Source: Arenibacter sp. F26102 (lineage in GTDB: Bacteria > Bacteroidota > Bacteroidia > Flavobacteriales > Flavobacteriaceae). Taken from it: a stretch of DNA of 64,000 bases. Within the stretch, counting starts at the first letter, position 1. The number at the start of each line of letters is the position of its first letter. The translations under genes and the position numbers were made by a program. This document shows, piece after piece, positions 63,951 to 64,000 of this stretch. Below the pieces are notes generated by a model. That model was given only the letters and a program-made list of their open reading frames with translations. It was not told the DNA's origin and did no database searches. The stretch lies in contig NZ_JALKBC010000002.1 of assembly GCF_023015865.1 (NCBI RefSeq), forward strand, positions 62,001 through 126,000, given 5' to 3'.

Positions 63951-64000
63951 ATGAAAAGTTTCTATTTTTTCTCCTTGATGCTATTAGTTTCACACATTGG
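63951..64000 (+). CDS. Start of an exported protein, cut by the window end
   Basis: ATG 63951 opens MKSFYFFSLMLLVSHIG, a typical hydrophobic signal-peptide start with Lys at position 2. Only 16-17 codons are visible, so no function can be given. It is divergent from the dNK gene, with a 198-nt gap. Confidence 0.55.
   Translation, partial: MKSFYFFSLMLLVSHI

Noticed and set aside
1..64000. Prophage, defence island, CRISPR array, rRNA or tRNA genes
   Set aside because: No transposase, integrase, phage structural genes, direct-repeat arrays or tRNA/rRNA-like sequence were recognised by eye; a tRNAscan or Infernal run would settle small RNAs.

Overview
The window is a low-GC, densely coded chromosomal segment from a member of the Bacteroidota, almost certainly a gliding, marine-type Flavobacteriaceae. 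The evidence is the GldJ gliding lipoprotein next to the type IX secretion protein PorV, many SpI/SpII-exported proteins, DUF5686 and DUF4136 proteins, near absence of Shine-Dalgarno sequences, and several TAnnTTTG (Bacteroidota -7) promoter boxes. I cannot assign a genus. I saw no rRNA, tRNA, CRISPR array, prophage, transposase or classical defence island. Most of the window is core genome.

Layout. 0-3 kb: murF and gldJ (minus). 3.4-8 kb: porV, cdd and the pyruvate dehydrogenase genes pdhA-pdhC (plus). 8.2-10.6 kb: M28 peptidase lipoprotein, SDR and HAD phosphatase. 10.6-16.5 kb: AI-2E-family permease, then SprT-like protein-manC-DUF389 facing an MlaF/MlaE-type ABC pair. 16.6-21 kb: PafA-type phosphatase, then a KASIII-methyltransferase-glycosyltransferase set. 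21-26.8 kb: gcvP, a UbiA-like membrane protein, an ECF sigma factor with a tiny zinc-type anti-sigma factor, a rhodanese lipoprotein and a PH-domain protein. 26.9-33 kb: M3 peptidase, purE-purK, a fused hpt-adk gene and obgE. 33-42 kb: DUF4136 lipoprotein, DoxX, a giant alpha-2-macroglobulin, and an SDR-cupin pair. 42-49.4 kb: mpl, murI, folA, a 2TM protein, an aminotransferase, a small glycogen-binding-domain protein, a broken DUF427 gene and the ergothioneine genes egtD and egtB. 49.5-58.4 kb: thyA, nupC, a bifunctional-nuclease-like protein, etfA/etfB divergent from pdhB, and a DUF5686 protein. 58.4-64 kb: soluble and membrane pyrophosphatases, a broken mgtC-like gene, an App1-like phosphatase, a deoxynucleoside kinase and the start of an exported protein.

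Functional links. Cell-wall synthesis and recycling (murF, mpl, murI), purine synthesis and salvage (purEK, hpt-adk), pyrimidine and deoxynucleoside salvage and folate (cdd, nupC, thyA, folA, dNK), central carbon and electron transfer (pdhA/pdhC/pdhB, etfAB, gcvP) and pyrophosphate handling (ppa, hppA) are all represented. The PDH E1 beta gene lies 46 kb from pdhA/pdhC and is divergent from etfBA across an intergenic region that holds an exact 18-bp palindrome.

Most notable: the etfB/pdhB palindrome; the zero-linker Hpt-Adk fusion with a TTG start; the KASIII-methyltransferase-GT2 set of unknown product; the soluble HxxxCxxC anti-sigma partner of the ECF sigma factor; two freshly decayed genes (mgtC-like with one TGA, DUF427 with a frameshift); gldJ and porV without porU between them; and a ~28-bp imperfect direct repeat flanking the SDR-cupin pair. 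No wholly new system is proven by sequence alone.
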